Positions 16,728 to 26,405 of a stretch of 64,000 nucleotides of DNA are shown here, one piece after another. The number at the start of each line of letters is the position of its first letter. Position 1 is the first letter of the stretch. Both the position numbers and the translations under genes were made by a program. Below the pieces are notes generated by a model. That model was not told where the DNA came from, searched no databases, and was given only the letters and a program-made list of their open reading frames with translations. The DNA comes from DAOTTX01 sp034437515 (GTDB taxonomy: Bacteria > Chloroflexota > Anaerolineae > Aggregatilineales > Phototrophicaceae): positions 13,201 to 77,200 of the forward strand of contig DAOTTX010000245.1 of assembly GCA_034437515.1 (NCBI GenBank). The letters run 5' to 3'.

Positions 16728-17540
16728 ATGAGACATAACAGGATTGTTTTAACAACGGTCATTTTAATGCTGCTGCTGGCGGCCTGTTCCGGCGATGACG
16801 ACGGCGGCTCGAACAATGGCGGCGGTGGCAACGACTCACAGAATGAAACCGAGGCCATCGGCTGGGATGACAGTACCGACCACGTGGTTTTTCAAGCGGA
16901 TGTGGTCGGCGGTGAAAACGCCGATGCGTTCATCAACGCGGGGCGCATCCCGCAGTGTACGGTCTATGGTGATGGGCGCGTGATCTGGGTGGTGGATGAG
17001 GTTGACCCCAACGGACAGGTATTATTCGATGTCATCACACCAGACGAAATCCGTGATTTTGTCGAGGTGCTGGCGATTGACTACGCCTTCCGGGACTACG
17101 AAGCGGGGGCCAATCTGCTGACGGATGCGACCCAGCCAGTGGTGGAAACACTGACACTGGGCATCAATGATGAAACCTACGTCACCGATATTTACGGCGG
17201 TTGGGACATCGAATATTTCGAGGATGTGCGCAACCTGTGCTTTAATGTCGGGAGTGAACCGGCGGTCTACGAACCGCAGGGTGCGTGGGTGCTGGTTGAA
17301 AATGTCGAGTACGACACCAGAGCACCGCTGCAACGCTGGGATGCCAATGTCACCGGGTTTGACCTCGCCGAGATCGCCAATGCCGGTGAGCCGCGCTGGG
17401 TAGAAGGGCAACTGCTGCGCATACTGTGGGATTTGACCCGTCGCAACGAACGCGATCTTCAGCTTGACCAGGACGGCGAGACGTACATGCTCGCGCTGCA
17501 AATCCCCAACGTGACGGCAGTCTCTCCCCCCGCGCCGTAA
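16728..17540 (+). CDS. Hypothetical lipoprotein
   Basis: A 270-residue lipoprotein of unknown function. The signal sequence ends in the lipobox LLAACSG (Cys20). A Gly/Asn/Asp-rich linker of about 25 residues follows, then a globular domain of about 220 residues with no recognised fold; it is rich in aromatic and acidic residues (IPQCTVYGDGRVIWV, DVRNLCFNVG). Two cysteines in the globular part could form a disulfide. A GAAGGGA ribosome site supports the start. It is divergent from the methyl-accepting gene and stands alone. Confidence 0.8.
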   Translation: MRHNRIVLTTVILMLLLAACSGDDDGGSNNGGGGNDSQNETEAIGWDDSTDHVVFQADVVGGENADAFINAGRIPQCTVYGDGRVIWVVDEVDPNGQVLFDVITPDEIRDFVEVLAIDYAFRDYEAGANLLTDATQPVVETLTLGINDETYVTDIYGGWDIEYFEDVRNLCFNVGSEPAVYEPQGAWVLVENVEYDTRAPLQRWDANVTGFDLAEIANAGEPRWVEGQLLRILWDLTRRNERDLQLDQDGETYMLALQIPNVTAVSPPAP

Positions 17541-17545
17541 CAAAA

Positions 17546-17573
17546 AACGGTGCGGCTCTCAGGCCGCACCGTT
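17546..17573 (-). terminator. Terminator between the lipoprotein and amt genes
   Basis: An 11-bp perfect stem (17546-17556 with 17563-17573, AACGGTGCGGC) with a 6-base loop. On the minus strand it is followed by TTTTTTG, fitting termination of amt transcripts; it may also slow rightward transcription. Confidence 0.75.
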
Positions 17574-17607
17574 CAAAAGGTGTATCTTACATTAAAGTTG
17601 ATCCGGT

Positions 17608-17631
17608 GGGGCGTCTTTAGAAGAACGCCCC
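17608..17631. terminator. Second hairpin downstream of amt
   Basis: GGGGCGT (17608-17614) pairs with ACGCCCC (17625-17631), and a further CTT/AAG pairing extends the stem. No T run follows, so it probably assists the stronger hairpin at 17546. Confidence 0.4.
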
Positions 17632-17647
17632 TAACGATAAAACTTAG

Positions 17648-19126
17648 TTAGTCGCCAGTTGCCGGTGCTGCTGCGCCACTCTGCTTACCCGGTAGGGGCA
17701 GTACGTCAGGCCACACGGAAGCGTCGTGCTCGTAAGCGTCGATGCCGATTTCTTCCGCAGTCGCCGGGATGCGCAGCAGGCCAATTGCCTTCAGCGCAGT
17801 GAACATGATGGCGCTTGCTACAACCGTCCAGGCCACGATGACGCCGATGCCGAGAGCCTGTGTGATGAACTGATCCACACCACCGCCGACCAGCAGGCCG
17901 CCACCGGTACCGCCGAACGCGACGACCAGTTCTTCGATGCCGAACAGACCGACCGCCAGCACACCGAACGCACCGCAGGCACCATGTACCGCGAACGCGC
18001 CGACCGCATCGTCAATCTTCGCTGCTTCAACCAGGTCGATGCTGATGACCACGACCACACCAGAAGCCAAACCGATCAGCAGGGCGGCCCAGGGGGCGAC
18101 GAAAGCACATGGTGCGGTGATGCCGACCAGACCCGCCAGCGAACCGTTGAGGATCAGGCCCATGTTCCAGGAACCGCTCTTGAGGTAGCCGTAGAACATC
18201 GCGCCCAGGCAACCAGTAGCCGCGGCAAGTGTGGTGTTAGCGACGACCAGACCGAGCTGGTTGGGGTCTTCCGCTGCCAGCGTGGAGCCGACGTTGAAGC
18301 CGTACCAACCGAACCACAGGATGAACGTACCGAGTGTCGCTAGCATCAGATTTGAGGGCTGCGGCGGTTTCCCGAATTCACGACCCGGACGCGCCCCGAC
18401 GATTGCTGCGCCGACCAAACCAACGACACCACCGGTCAGATGCACGATGCCGGAACCGGCGAAGTCGGTATAACCCTGCTCCGCGAGGAAGCCACCGCCC
18501 CAGGTCAGATGAACCACGACCGGGTAGATGATCGCACCCAGAAGCACACTGTAGATCAGCTTGCCTTTGAAATCTGTGCGTTCCGCCATGGCACCGGTGG
18601 CGATGGTCGCCGCCGCACCTGCGAACGCGAATTGGAAGAAGAAGTCGATGAAGGCGATGCCGTCACCTTCGCCGGTGCCGTCAATGCCATCGAGGAAGAA
18701 CATACTGCTGTCGTAAAGACCAGCGCCCAGCGTGTTACCGTAAGCGATGCCGAAACCGACGATGAAGAACATGATCCCTGTCACACAGGCATCCATGAAG
18801 TTCTCCGCCATTGAGTTCACCACCCCTGTTTGACGGATGAAACCGCCTTCCAGCATGGCAAAACCGGCCTGCATAAAGAAGACCAGGAAGCCCGCCAGCA
18901 GTAACCAGACCTGATTGAGGTTGGTTTGTACGTTTGCGACCGCTTCTTCAGCGTTAAATGCAATTTCCTCGGTGTTTTCGACGACTTCGGCTGCGGTGTC
19001 ATCCCCGGCACCTTCGCCTTCATCATCCTGCGCGAACACGCCACCGGTGACGGCCATCAAAAAGATTGTGGCTAAACCGACGGAAAGCAATGTGCGCAGT
19101 ACGCGACTCCAATGTTTCGACATCAT
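17648..19126 (-). CDS. amt: Ammonium transporter Amt
   Basis: Trimeric ammonium channel of the inner membrane. The 492-residue protein has an N-terminal signal peptide (to about residue 33) followed by an acidic ~35-residue segment, so the first core helix starts near residue 72. Eleven hydrophobic helices follow. The twin pore histidines are His229 (SGIVHLTGG) and His381 (AVHGACGAFG). The family signature DFAGSGIVHLTGGVVGL is intact. The C-terminal tail (about 440-492) is cytoplasmic and ends in Gly/Ala/Pro-rich residues. No glnK/PII gene is adjacent, unlike many amt loci. AGGGAG precedes two adjacent ATG codons, at 19126 and 19123. Confidence 0.95.
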   Translation of the reverse strand: MMSKHWSRVLRTLLSVGLATIFLMAVTGGVFAQDDEGEGAGDDTAAEVVENTEEIAFNAEEAVANVQTNLNQVWLLLAGFLVFFMQAGFAMLEGGFIRQTGVVNSMAENFMDACVTGIMFFIVGFGIAYGNTLGAGLYDSSMFFLDGIDGTGEGDGIAFIDFFFQFAFAGAAATIATGAMAERTDFKGKLIYSVLLGAIIYPVVVHLTWGGGFLAEQGYTDFAGSGIVHLTGGVVGLVGAAIVGARPGREFGKPPQPSNLMLATLGTFILWFGWYGFNVGSTLAAEDPNQLGLVVANTTLAAATGCLGAMFYGYLKSGSWNMGLILNGSLAGLVGITAPCAFVAPWAALLIGLASGVVVVISIDLVEAAKIDDAVGAFAVHGACGAFGVLAVGLFGIEELVVAFGGTGGGLLVGGGVDQFITQALGIGVIVAWTVVASAIMFTALKAIGLLRIPATAEEIGIDAYEHDASVWPDVLPLPGKQSGAAAPATGD

Positions 19127-19525
19127 GCTATCTCCCTACTACTTGATATTCATAAATTACATTGGGGAGTTTACTATCCCACGGTAGAGCGTTTTCACCG
19201 AAACATATAACAAGATTTAAGGAGATATTTTTGTAAGAATGACACAAGTAAGTTGTAAGTTTTGACCATAAACCACGCCGGTTAGAGGATTTTACGAGCG
19301 AAACGCCCCGTCAGTAGGGGAAAGCGTACGAGGTGATGCGTCAACCATAGATCACAGCCTATTTGTGAATTATACACAATAAATTTGGTGATTTTGCTAA
19401 AGACTTCGTTGAATTTACTGATTGCGTTAAGCAAAAATTTAGAAAACCTTTATGCAAATACCGGTCACTTCGAACATATTATTGCATATAACGACGAGGT
19501 TTACATTTATGACGAGAGCGAGATC
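19127..19525. other. Divergent intergenic region between amt and the glycosyltransferase
   Basis: About 400 AT-rich bases between divergent genes. It includes a small CCCC/GGGG hairpin near 19304 and a TTGTG/CACAA inverted repeat at 19363-19379. The frame of the rightward gene stays open through the last 140 bases, but that part is AT-rich and looks non-coding. A six-codon mini-frame starts at an ATG at 19510 behind GAGG and ends overlapping the likely GTG start at 19526. Confidence 0.5.
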
Positions 19526-21397
19526 GTGACGCCAAAAGAAACAACTGTATTGGAGATGCTGCTCAACGAAGGAACGATCACCGCTGCACAGGCCCAACAA
19601 GCACTCGACATTCAACAACGGAACAAGACATCGCTGCTGGAAATCCTCGGTGCGACGAATTTCATCGACGTCAGAGACTACGCTGCCGACCTCGCCGAAG
19701 TCACGGAGACGGGCTACGTTAGTGATTTGATCGATTCGGAGAACTTCGCCTACGATCTGGCCTTTATCCGTCAATTTGACCCGGCGCTGATGATTCATAG
19801 GCTATTCGTCCCCGTACAGCAAACCGGCGACCTGGTGATCGTGCTGGCGGTTGACCCTGACGAAGACGCGATCACCAATATCGTACAGCGTACCTGCCCC
19901 GATGCGGATGTGATCTCGCTGATTGGCACCACTTACGACATCAAAAAGTTGGTGAACATGGCCTTCGCCGAACAATTCACCGAAGAAGCCGTGCACGGTT
20001 TGGAGCGCCGCGCCCCGCAACATTCCGCCTCGACCGTGTTCACCCGGCCTCAATTGGCGGTATTGGCACTGTTGCTGGTGGCTTTGCTGGGTGGGTTGGC
20101 CTTTGCCTTCTGGCCGACGGTGCGGTTCTTGATTGTGCTGTTCAGCGTGTTGTACATCATCGGCATCGGCTTCAAGTTTGCGCTCAGCCTCGCAGGGATG
20201 CTCAATCGTGAACACCGCGCTCGCCAGCACGACATCGAGCAGATCGACGACGCCAGCCTGCCGATCTACAGTATTCTGGTGCCGGTTTACAAGGAACCGG
20301 AAGTTGTACCGCGTCTGCTCAAGGCGCTCTCTCGCATTGACTACCCGCGTGAAAAGCTCGATGTGCTGCTTTTAATGGAAGACGACGACAGCGAGACGAT
20401 CGCCAGTGCGAAAGCTGCCAAACCGCCCAGCCTCTTCCGGTTTATCCGCGTGCCGGAAAGCCTGCCGCGCACCAAACCGAAAGCGTGCAACTACGGCTTG
20501 CCCTTCTGCCGGGGAGAATACGTCACGATCTACGACGCCGAAGACATCCCCGAACCCGACCAACTGAAGAAGGCCGTCGCTGCGTTTCGCTCCGATGGGG
20601 ATGACTTGATCTGCATCCAGGCGCGGCTGAACTATTTCAACAGCCACGAGAACTATCTGACCGGCATGTTCACGCTGGAATATACCTACTGGTTCGACTA
20701 TCTGCTGCCGGGGTTGGATCGCTATGACTTGCCGATCCCGCTGGGCGGCACCAGCAACCACTTCCGGTTGGATAAGCTGCTGGAACTCGGCGCGTGGGAC
20801 CCGTACAACGTCACCGAGGACGCCGACCTCGGCATCCGAGCATCGGCGCGGGGCTATCGCGTTGGCGTGATTAACTCCACCACTTATGAAGAAGCCAACA
20901 AGAAGCTCGGCAACTGGTTACGCCAGCGTAGTCGCTGGATCAAAGGCTACATGCAGACGTGGCTCGTCCACAACCGCAATCCGTTGGGGCTGCTGCGCAA
21001 GCTCGGCTTGAAGGACTGGTTGAGTTATCAATTTTTCATCGGCGGGACGGTGTGGGTGTTCTTGATTAATCCGATCATGTGGAGCCTGTTCTTGATCTGG
21101 CTGTTCTTTGACCCGGCATGGCTCAGTCAACTGTTTTATGGCTGGGTATGGGAAATCGCCATGTTTAGTCTGGTTGTGGGCAATCTATCGGTAATCGTGT
21201 TAAACCTGCTGGCCTCCGTCCGACGCTCGCGAGATCGGCTGCTGTTGTACAGTTTTACCAATCCGCTGTACTGGGTGTTGCACTCCATCGCCGCGTATAT
21301 CGCGCTCTACCAGTTGATCCGCAAGCCGTTCTACTGGGAAAAGACCACACACGGCCTGACGACCGTTGACCCTGAGCATCTTTTCAACGCGGAATAG
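19526..21397 (+). CDS. Membrane glycosyltransferase family 2 with GspE/MshEN-like N-terminal domain
   Basis: A processive-type glycosyltransferase. Its N-terminal ~165 residues resemble the GSPII_E_N/MshEN domain (LEMLLNEGTITAAQAQQAL, then a second helical repeat), a fold that in some relatives binds cyclic di-GMP. Two membrane helices follow. The GT-A domain has ILVPVYKEPE, the DAED metal site, NVTEDADLG and RQRSRWIKGY (the QxxRW motif), as in cellulose-synthase-like and N-acetylglucosaminyl polymerases. Four more helices close the chain. I chose GTG at 19526; upstream in-frame starts reach back to 19385 but cover AT-rich sequence unlike the domain. The product is presumably a surface polysaccharide; the sugar is unknown. 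Its end overlaps the convergent gene by 14 bases. Confidence 0.87.
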   Translation: MTPKETTVLEMLLNEGTITAAQAQQALDIQQRNKTSLLEILGATNFIDVRDYAADLAEVTETGYVSDLIDSENFAYDLAFIRQFDPALMIHRLFVPVQQTGDLVIVLAVDPDEDAITNIVQRTCPDADVISLIGTTYDIKKLVNMAFAEQFTEEAVHGLERRAPQHSASTVFTRPQLAVLALLLVALLGGLAFAFWPTVRFLIVLFSVLYIIGIGFKFALSLAGMLNREHRARQHDIEQIDDASLPIYSILVPVYKEPEVVPRLLKALSRIDYPREKLDVLLLMEDDDSETIASAKAAKPPSLFRFIRVPESLPRTKPKACNYGLPFCRGEYVTIYDAEDIPEPDQLKKAVAAFRSDGDDLICIQARLNYFNSHENYLTGMFTLEYTYWFDYLLPGLDRYDLPIPLGGTSNHFRLDKLLELGAWDPYNVTEDADLGIRASARGYRVGVINSTTYEEANKKLGNWLRQRSRWIKGYMQTWLVHNRNPLGLLRKLGLKDWLSYQFFIGGTVWVFLINPIMWSLFLIWLFFDPAWLSQLFYGWVWEIAMFSLVVGNLSVIVLNLLASVRRSRDRLLLYSFTNPLYWVLHSIAAYIALYQLIRKPFYWEKTTHGLTTVDPEHLFNAE

Positions 21398-21920
21398 ACC
21401 CGCCAACCGAACGCAGGAACGCCCGTACCTGTGTGATAACCGGCTCGATGTACTCATGGTCGATGGCGGCATATGCGGTGATGGGCACACGTTCCCCGCT
21501 GCGTAATACGAGGAACACGCCGTAAGCACGCGCCTCGGCGTTGCGTTCGATGTCCAGGCGAGAAACGCCGTAAATCGGGTAGCTCTGCTGGGTGCGGCGC
21601 AGCATCGCCGTGCCCTCGATGGTGACGGTTTCGGTATCTTTGTCCAACGTCCAGGTCACGCCGTAGAGGAAGTGCAGCGTCGCCATCAGCCCCAGCCCGG
21701 TCAGCCCGATGCCGATAAGCAAAAACGACCCCACACCCACATAACGCCAGAACATCAAGTCTTTGCCGCCATGTACGATGAAGGCCTCGTAAGCCTGCAC
21801 CGCTGTTAGCAACACCATCCCCGCGCTGACGACCGTAAACAGGGCGGCGGCGATCCCGGCGTTACGTCGTTTATCTTCTAGAATCATTTTATCCGGGGTG
21901 TGTTGGGTGATCTTTAACAT
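21384..21920 (-). CDS. Hypothetical membrane protein with a PH-like C-terminal region
   Basis: A 178-residue protein with two transmembrane helices (about 22-45 and 58-85). A C-terminal beta-rich region follows (TWTLDKDTETVTIEG, SYPIYGVSRLDIE, YGVFLVLRSGERVPI) resembling the small bacterial PH-type domains attached to membrane pairs. That resemblance is structural guesswork. It converges on the glycosyltransferase gene and overlaps its end by 14 bases. Function unknown. Confidence 0.75.
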   Translation of the reverse strand: MLKITQHTPDKMILEDKRRNAGIAAALFTVVSAGMVLLTAVQAYEAFIVHGGKDLMFWRYVGVGSFLLIGIGLTGLGLMATLHFLYGVTWTLDKDTETVTIEGTAMLRRTQQSYPIYGVSRLDIERNAEARAYGVFLVLRSGERVPITAYAAIDHEYIEPVITQVRAFLRSVGGSIPR

Positions 21921-21971
21921 CAAAACTGATCTTTCGCTTACACTACATTACAGTTCTATTCTACATCAATA

Positions 21972-22925
21972 TCAATAGCCTGCGTCTACATCTACCGGAT
22001 GCGGGATGGCCTCACCACGAGCAGCGGCGTTGATGCTCACCGCCAGCGCCCGCAGCCGTCGCTGTTCTGATTCGGGGACGTTCAACGCGCCGGAGCGATG
22101 CGGACTCATCACTACATTTTCCAACTGGTAGAACGGCGCATCGGAGGGTAGTGTGTTAGCCCGTGCCTCGACCGAACCCGGATAGGTATACCACACATCC
22201 AACCCCGCGCCGTGTAGATGCCCGGTGCGCAACGCCTCATAGAGCGCCCACTGGTCGAACACCGCCGCCCGCCCCACGTTGACCACGACCGCGCCGCGTG
22301 GCAGCAGCAGCAGTTCCGTCGCGCCGATCATGCTCTCGGTTGCCGGCGTCCCTGGCAAACAGCAGATCAGTGCGTTTGTTTCCGGCAGCAGCGTGTGGAG
22401 TTCGTCGGGTGTATGCAGATGCGGGTCGGCTGAGGGTGTGCGCCGGATGGCGTGGACGTCCATGCCCAACGCCCGGCAGACCGCCGCCACCCGCTGACCA
22501 ATCGCCCCATACCCCAAGACCAGCGCGGACTTGTCATCGAGGATGAGGGCCGGTGCGCCCTCATGACGCGGTCGCCAGTCTCCGCTACGAAATACCCGAT
22601 CCACCGGCACCAGATAGCGGGCGGTCGCCATCAACAGCGCGATTGCCATCTCCGCCGTCATCGGTGCGTTGTGGTGCAGGTTATGCACGGCGATCTGTGG
22701 GTAGTTCGCCATGCGCTCGTGCGTGACGCTCGGCAACCCCGCAAACGGGATCAGCAGCACCCGCAGGCCGGGCGCGGCCTCAAGCTGTGCTTTCGTCGGG
22801 CGTCCGGCGACCAGCACGACCGTTTCTGCTGGCACCTCGTCGCCGGTGGAAAGTGTGACACCTTCATTCAAGTGGGTGCGGAGGAAATCGAGCTGGTCAG
22901 GCGTATAGGTGAGATGAACGTGCAT
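21972..22925 (-). CDS. D-isomer-specific 2-hydroxyacid dehydrogenase
   Basis: NAD(P)-dependent oxidoreductase of 317 residues in the D-2-hydroxyacid dehydrogenase family. The Rossmann loop LGYGAIGQRVAAV is centred near residue 145. The CLPGTPATESMIG segment, VNVGRAAVFDQWAL and MSPHRSG (with the catalytic His) match the family. The order NAD domain within a split catalytic domain and the overall length are normal. Arg in the HAIRR stretch after the second strand would favour NADP+. The substrate (glyoxylate, hydroxypyruvate or a 2-ketoacid) cannot be decided. It lies alone between two oppositely oriented genes. Confidence 0.9.
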   Translation of the reverse strand: MHVHLTYTPDQLDFLRTHLNEGVTLSTGDEVPAETVVLVAGRPTKAQLEAAPGLRVLLIPFAGLPSVTHERMANYPQIAVHNLHHNAPMTAEMAIALLMATARYLVPVDRVFRSGDWRPRHEGAPALILDDKSALVLGYGAIGQRVAAVCRALGMDVHAIRRTPSADPHLHTPDELHTLLPETNALICCLPGTPATESMIGATELLLLPRGAVVVNVGRAAVFDQWALYEALRTGHLHGAGLDVWYTYPGSVEARANTLPSDAPFYQLENVVMSPHRSGALNVPESEQRRLRALAVSINAAARGEAIPHPVDVDAGY

Positions 22926-23067
22926 AATGGCTCCGGTAAATGACGAATGACGCCTCTATTATGCGGCGACTCATCTGCTGTATGGGCACGGTTCAGTCGA
23001 TTTTATACAAAGTCTCACTTTATAACGGTAGGGTGAGAAAAAATGTATCATGAGCTAAGGAGGGGTG

Positions 23068-25803
23068 ATGCCTGACGAGAAAAACGATAATAAACAATGG
23101 ATCGATAAATCCGTTGATGATGTTTTGCAGGGATTTGATGTAGACGCGCAGCAAGGCCTGAGCGACCAGGAAGTCCAACAGCGGTTAGATAAGCACGGTC
23201 GCAACCGCCTACGTGAATCCGAGACGCGCAGCGCGTGGGAAATTCTAATTGAACAATTCAAGAGCATCGTCGTGTTGCTGCTGCTCATCGCCAGTGTGAC
23301 GTCGTTCGCCTTCGGTGACCTCATCGAAGGGGTCGCGATTTTGCTGGCGATTGCCGTCAACGCGGTGATCGGCTTTACCACAGAGATGCGGGCGGTGCGT
23401 TCCATGCAAGCCCTGCGAGAGATGAGCAAGGTCAACGCGCAGGTACGGCGAGACGGCAGTGTGCAGGAGATCGAAGCGGAGGAGATCGTCCCCGGTGATG
23501 TGCTGCTTGTCGATGAGGGCGCGGTCATTTCCGCTGACGTGCGCTTGATTAAAGCATCCAAGCTCCAGGTCGATGAATCTCCGTTGACGGGCGAATCGGT
23601 GCCGGTCACCAAACAGACGGAAGCCATCGACGCCGACACTGAACTCGCGGAACAGGACAACATGCTGTTTAAAGGGACGACCGTCACACGCGGCGCAGGC
23701 GAAGGCGTGGTGGTCGCTACCGGCATGGGCACCGAACTCGGTCACATTTCCGAGTTGGTCGAAGAAGCCGACGCCGGGGAAACGCCCCTCAAAGAACGGC
23801 TGGACGCTCTCGGCAAGCGGTTAGGGGGCTTCACGATTGTAGTCGCTATTCTCGTGGCGGTGGCGGGGTTGCTTTCCGGCAAAGAGGTCTCGCTGATGAT
23901 CGAGACCGCGATTGCGCTTGCCGTTGCCGCTATCCCCGAAGGCTTGCCCATCGTGGCGACCGTCGCGCTAGCCAACGGGATGCGCCGCATGGCGGATCGT
24001 AACGCGCTGGTCGAAAAGTTGGAAACGGTCGAGACGTTGGGGGCGACCAACGTGCTGTTCACCGACAAGACCGGCACGCTCACCGAAAACGAGATGAGTG
24101 TCGCCCGTTACGCCTTCGCCGGTGGTGCCGAAGTCGAAGTCAAAGATGATGACGCGCAAGCGTTCCAATGGCGTGAGCAAGAACAAGCCGCCGACCCTGA
24201 CGAGTCGCCCGTATTGAAAGAAGCCCTGCGCATCGGGATGTTGTGCAGTCAGGTCAACGTGAATGGGTCGAAAGGTGACGAAGAACAAAAAGAGGACGAT
24301 GACGGCGGCGATACGGTCGGCGGTGATCCGCTGGAAGTTGCGTTGATAAACGCCGGACGCAAACACGGCTTCAGTCGTCCGCAACTGCTCGAAGCGATGC
24401 CGGAAGAACGCGAGGTGCCTTTCGACCGCGAAACCAAGATGATGGCGACCTACCACAAACAGGACGGCGATTATTACGTCGCGGTCAAGGGTGCGCCGGA
24501 AGCGGTCTTTGACGCCTGCACACAGATCAAAACGACAGAAGGTGATGAAACACAGTCATTCAACGACGACGACTGCGACCACTGGCGAGAGCGTAACAAA
24601 GAACTCGCCGCCGATGGTTTGCGGATGCTGGCATTAGCGTATAAGACGGTCAGCAGTACCGACGCTGAGCCTTACGAAGACCTGACGCTCGTCGGCCTGG
24701 TTGGTCTGGTTGACCCGCCGCGCGAAGCCGTGCCGGATGCCATCGCCGAGTTCCAGAGCGCAGGGATCAAAGTCATCATGCTCACCGGTGACCAGGCCGA
24801 AACCGCTCGGAACATCGGTGTACAGGTCGGCCTTGCCGATGAAGACGCCGATGTCGTCCCCGGTCATAAGCTGGATGTGAGCGACGGCCTACAAGAAGAC
24901 GAACTCAAGGCCATGCGCAACTCGACCATCTTCGCCCGCATCACGCCGGAAGAAAAGCTCTCGCTGATCGAACTGTATCAGGAGGACGGTAAGCGTGTCG
25001 CCATGACCGGCGACGGAGTCAATGATGCCCCGGCGCTGCAAAAGGCCGACATTGGTATTGCGATGGGCAAACGTGGCACGCAGGCCGCCAAAGAAGCCGC
25101 CGACATGGTACTGCAAGACGACGCGCTCGGCTCGATTGCGCTGGCGGTCGAACAGGGGCGGATTATCTTCGGCAACATCCGCAAGTTCATCATCTTCTTG
25201 CTTTCCGGCAACTTGAGCGAGATTCTCATCGTCGGGGTGGCTTCGTTGTTTGCGGTGCCGCTGCCACTGCTGCCGCTGCAAATCTTATACTTGAATGCCA
25301 TTATTGACGTGTTCCCGGCGCTGGCATTGGGTGTGGGGCCGGGCAGTGGTGATGTGATGAAAAATGCCCCGCGTGACCCGAACGAGCCGGTGCTCACCCG
25401 TGATCGCTGGATGGGCATCTTCGGCTACAGCGTCGTGATCGCAGCGGCGGCGCTGGCGGTCTTCGCCTACGCCCAAACCGCGCTCGACGTCAGCGAGACG
25501 CAGGTCATCACCAGCGCCTACCTGACGTTAGCCCTCGGTAGGCTGTGGCATGTGTTCAACATGCGCGACAACGACGCCTCACCGTTCAATAACGACATCA
25601 CCCGCAACCGCTGGGTGTGGGGCGCGATTGTGCTTTCCGGCGTCTTGATCTTCGCGTCTGTGTTGGTGCCCGGCTTTAATAATCTGCTCGGTACGGCAGT
25701 CCCGACCGCGCAGCTCTGGCCGTTTATCATCGCGGGCAGCATCATCCCGACGATCATCATCCAGATCGCCAAGTCCATCATCGGGCAGCGTGAATCGGAT
25801 TAG
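23068..25803 (+). CDS. P-type cation ATPase, Ca2+-transporting (P2) type
   Basis: A 911-residue ATP-driven cation pump. An N-terminal cation-ATPase domain precedes helices M1-M2. The actuator loop contains LTGESVPV, M4 has the Ca2+-ATPase-type motif AIPEGLPIVATVAL, and the phosphorylation site is Asp333 in DKTGTLTENE. The nucleotide domain has KGAPEAVFD, and the hinge is TGDGVNDAPALQKADIG. M5-M6 include NLSEILIV and LNAIIDVFPALALG, consistent with cation ligands of P2A pumps, although K+/Na+ or Mn2+ cannot be excluded. Four final helices complete ten. TAAGGAGG lies immediately upstream; ATG at 23068 has better spacing than the GTG at 23065. The gene is monocistronic with a strong terminator. 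Confidence 0.93.
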   Translation: MPDEKNDNKQWIDKSVDDVLQGFDVDAQQGLSDQEVQQRLDKHGRNRLRESETRSAWEILIEQFKSIVVLLLLIASVTSFAFGDLIEGVAILLAIAVNAVIGFTTEMRAVRSMQALREMSKVNAQVRRDGSVQEIEAEEIVPGDVLLVDEGAVISADVRLIKASKLQVDESPLTGESVPVTKQTEAIDADTELAEQDNMLFKGTTVTRGAGEGVVVATGMGTELGHISELVEEADAGETPLKERLDALGKRLGGFTIVVAILVAVAGLLSGKEVSLMIETAIALAVAAIPEGLPIVATVALANGMRRMADRNALVEKLETVETLGATNVLFTDKTGTLTENEMSVARYAFAGGAEVEVKDDDAQAFQWREQEQAADPDESPVLKEALRIGMLCSQVNVNGSKGDEEQKEDDDGGDTVGGDPLEVALINAGRKHGFSRPQLLEAMPEEREVPFDRETKMMATYHKQDGDYYVAVKGAPEAVFDACTQIKTTEGDETQSFNDDDCDHWRERNKELAADGLRMLALAYKTVSSTDAEPYEDLTLVGLVGLVDPPREAVPDAIAEFQSAGIKVIMLTGDQAETARNIGVQVGLADEDADVVPGHKLDVSDGLQEDELKAMRNSTIFARITPEEKLSLIELYQEDGKRVAMTGDGVNDAPALQKADIGIAMGKRGTQAAKEAADMVLQDDALGSIALAVEQGRIIFGNIRKFIIFLLSGNLSEILIVGVASLFAVPLPLLPLQILYLNAIIDVFPALALGVGPGSGDVMKNAPRDPNEPVLTRDRWMGIFGYSVVIAAAALAVFAYAQTALDVSETQVITSAYLTLALGRLWHVFNMRDNDASPFNNDITRNRWVWGAIVLSGVLIFASVLVPGFNNLLGTAVPTAQLWPFIIAGSIIPTIIIQIAKSIIGQRESD

Positions 25804-25815
25804 ACGTTACACGAT

Positions 25816-25850
25816 CAGGGACATAGCCGACCGGCTGTGTCCCTGTTTTT
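25816..25850 (+). terminator. Intrinsic terminator of the P-type ATPase gene
   Basis: A 13-bp stem containing one T-G wobble (25816-25828 with 25833-25845), a 4-base GACC loop and a T run. Confidence 0.9.
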
Positions 25851-25860
25851 CGTCCGGTGT

Positions 25861-26169
25861 CTATGGGTTGCTGGTGACTTCAGTCTTGGTGGGGGTGTCG
25901 TCCTCGTCTGCTGTGACGGTGGGCGTATCCGTCGCAGTGTCCACCGGGTCGGAGTCGTCCATGTCTTCCCAACTGACGATCCAGATACATAACCCGGCGA
26001 CCAGCACCGTCATCACGATCAGCGCGATCCAGTTCCCGGCGGCCAGGCCGACATCCCGCGCTTCGATCACTAGCAAGATGACCATCCCGGCAGAAAGCAC
26101 AATCCAACCGGCAAGGCGGGGGTGAGTCATCGCCCACTTGACGGGCGGGAAGTTTTCAAGGCTATTCAT
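25861..26169 (-). CDS. Small two-helix membrane protein
   Basis: A 102-residue protein with two transmembrane helices (about 20-36 and 45-67) and an acidic, Thr-rich, probably disordered tail of 35 residues. A possible AAGGAA ribosome site precedes the ATG. It ends just 10 bases from the terminator of the convergent ATPase gene. No family is recognised and the function is unknown. Confidence 0.65.
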   Translation of the reverse strand: MNSLENFPPVKWAMTHPRLAGWIVLSAGMVILLVIEARDVGLAAGNWIALIVMTVLVAGLCIWIVSWEDMDDSDPVDTATDTPTVTADEDDTPTKTEVTSNP

Positions 26170-26405
26170 CGCATATTCCTTCGTTAGTATTTGCGATTAT
26201 CGAGCGTATTCTAGCGGATGAAACCGCCAGGGTACAGACAACTTCATGATAAACGAACAAGCTTTCCATTTTTGATTAAGATCGGGAACCATAAAAATGA
26301 GTTATAGATGAGACAATCACCGATTCTTATTGAAGCGTTTAACCGCATGTGATAGGTTGCTTACGTCTATATACAAGAAACTTCAGGAGCAATACCCAAC
26401 ACATT

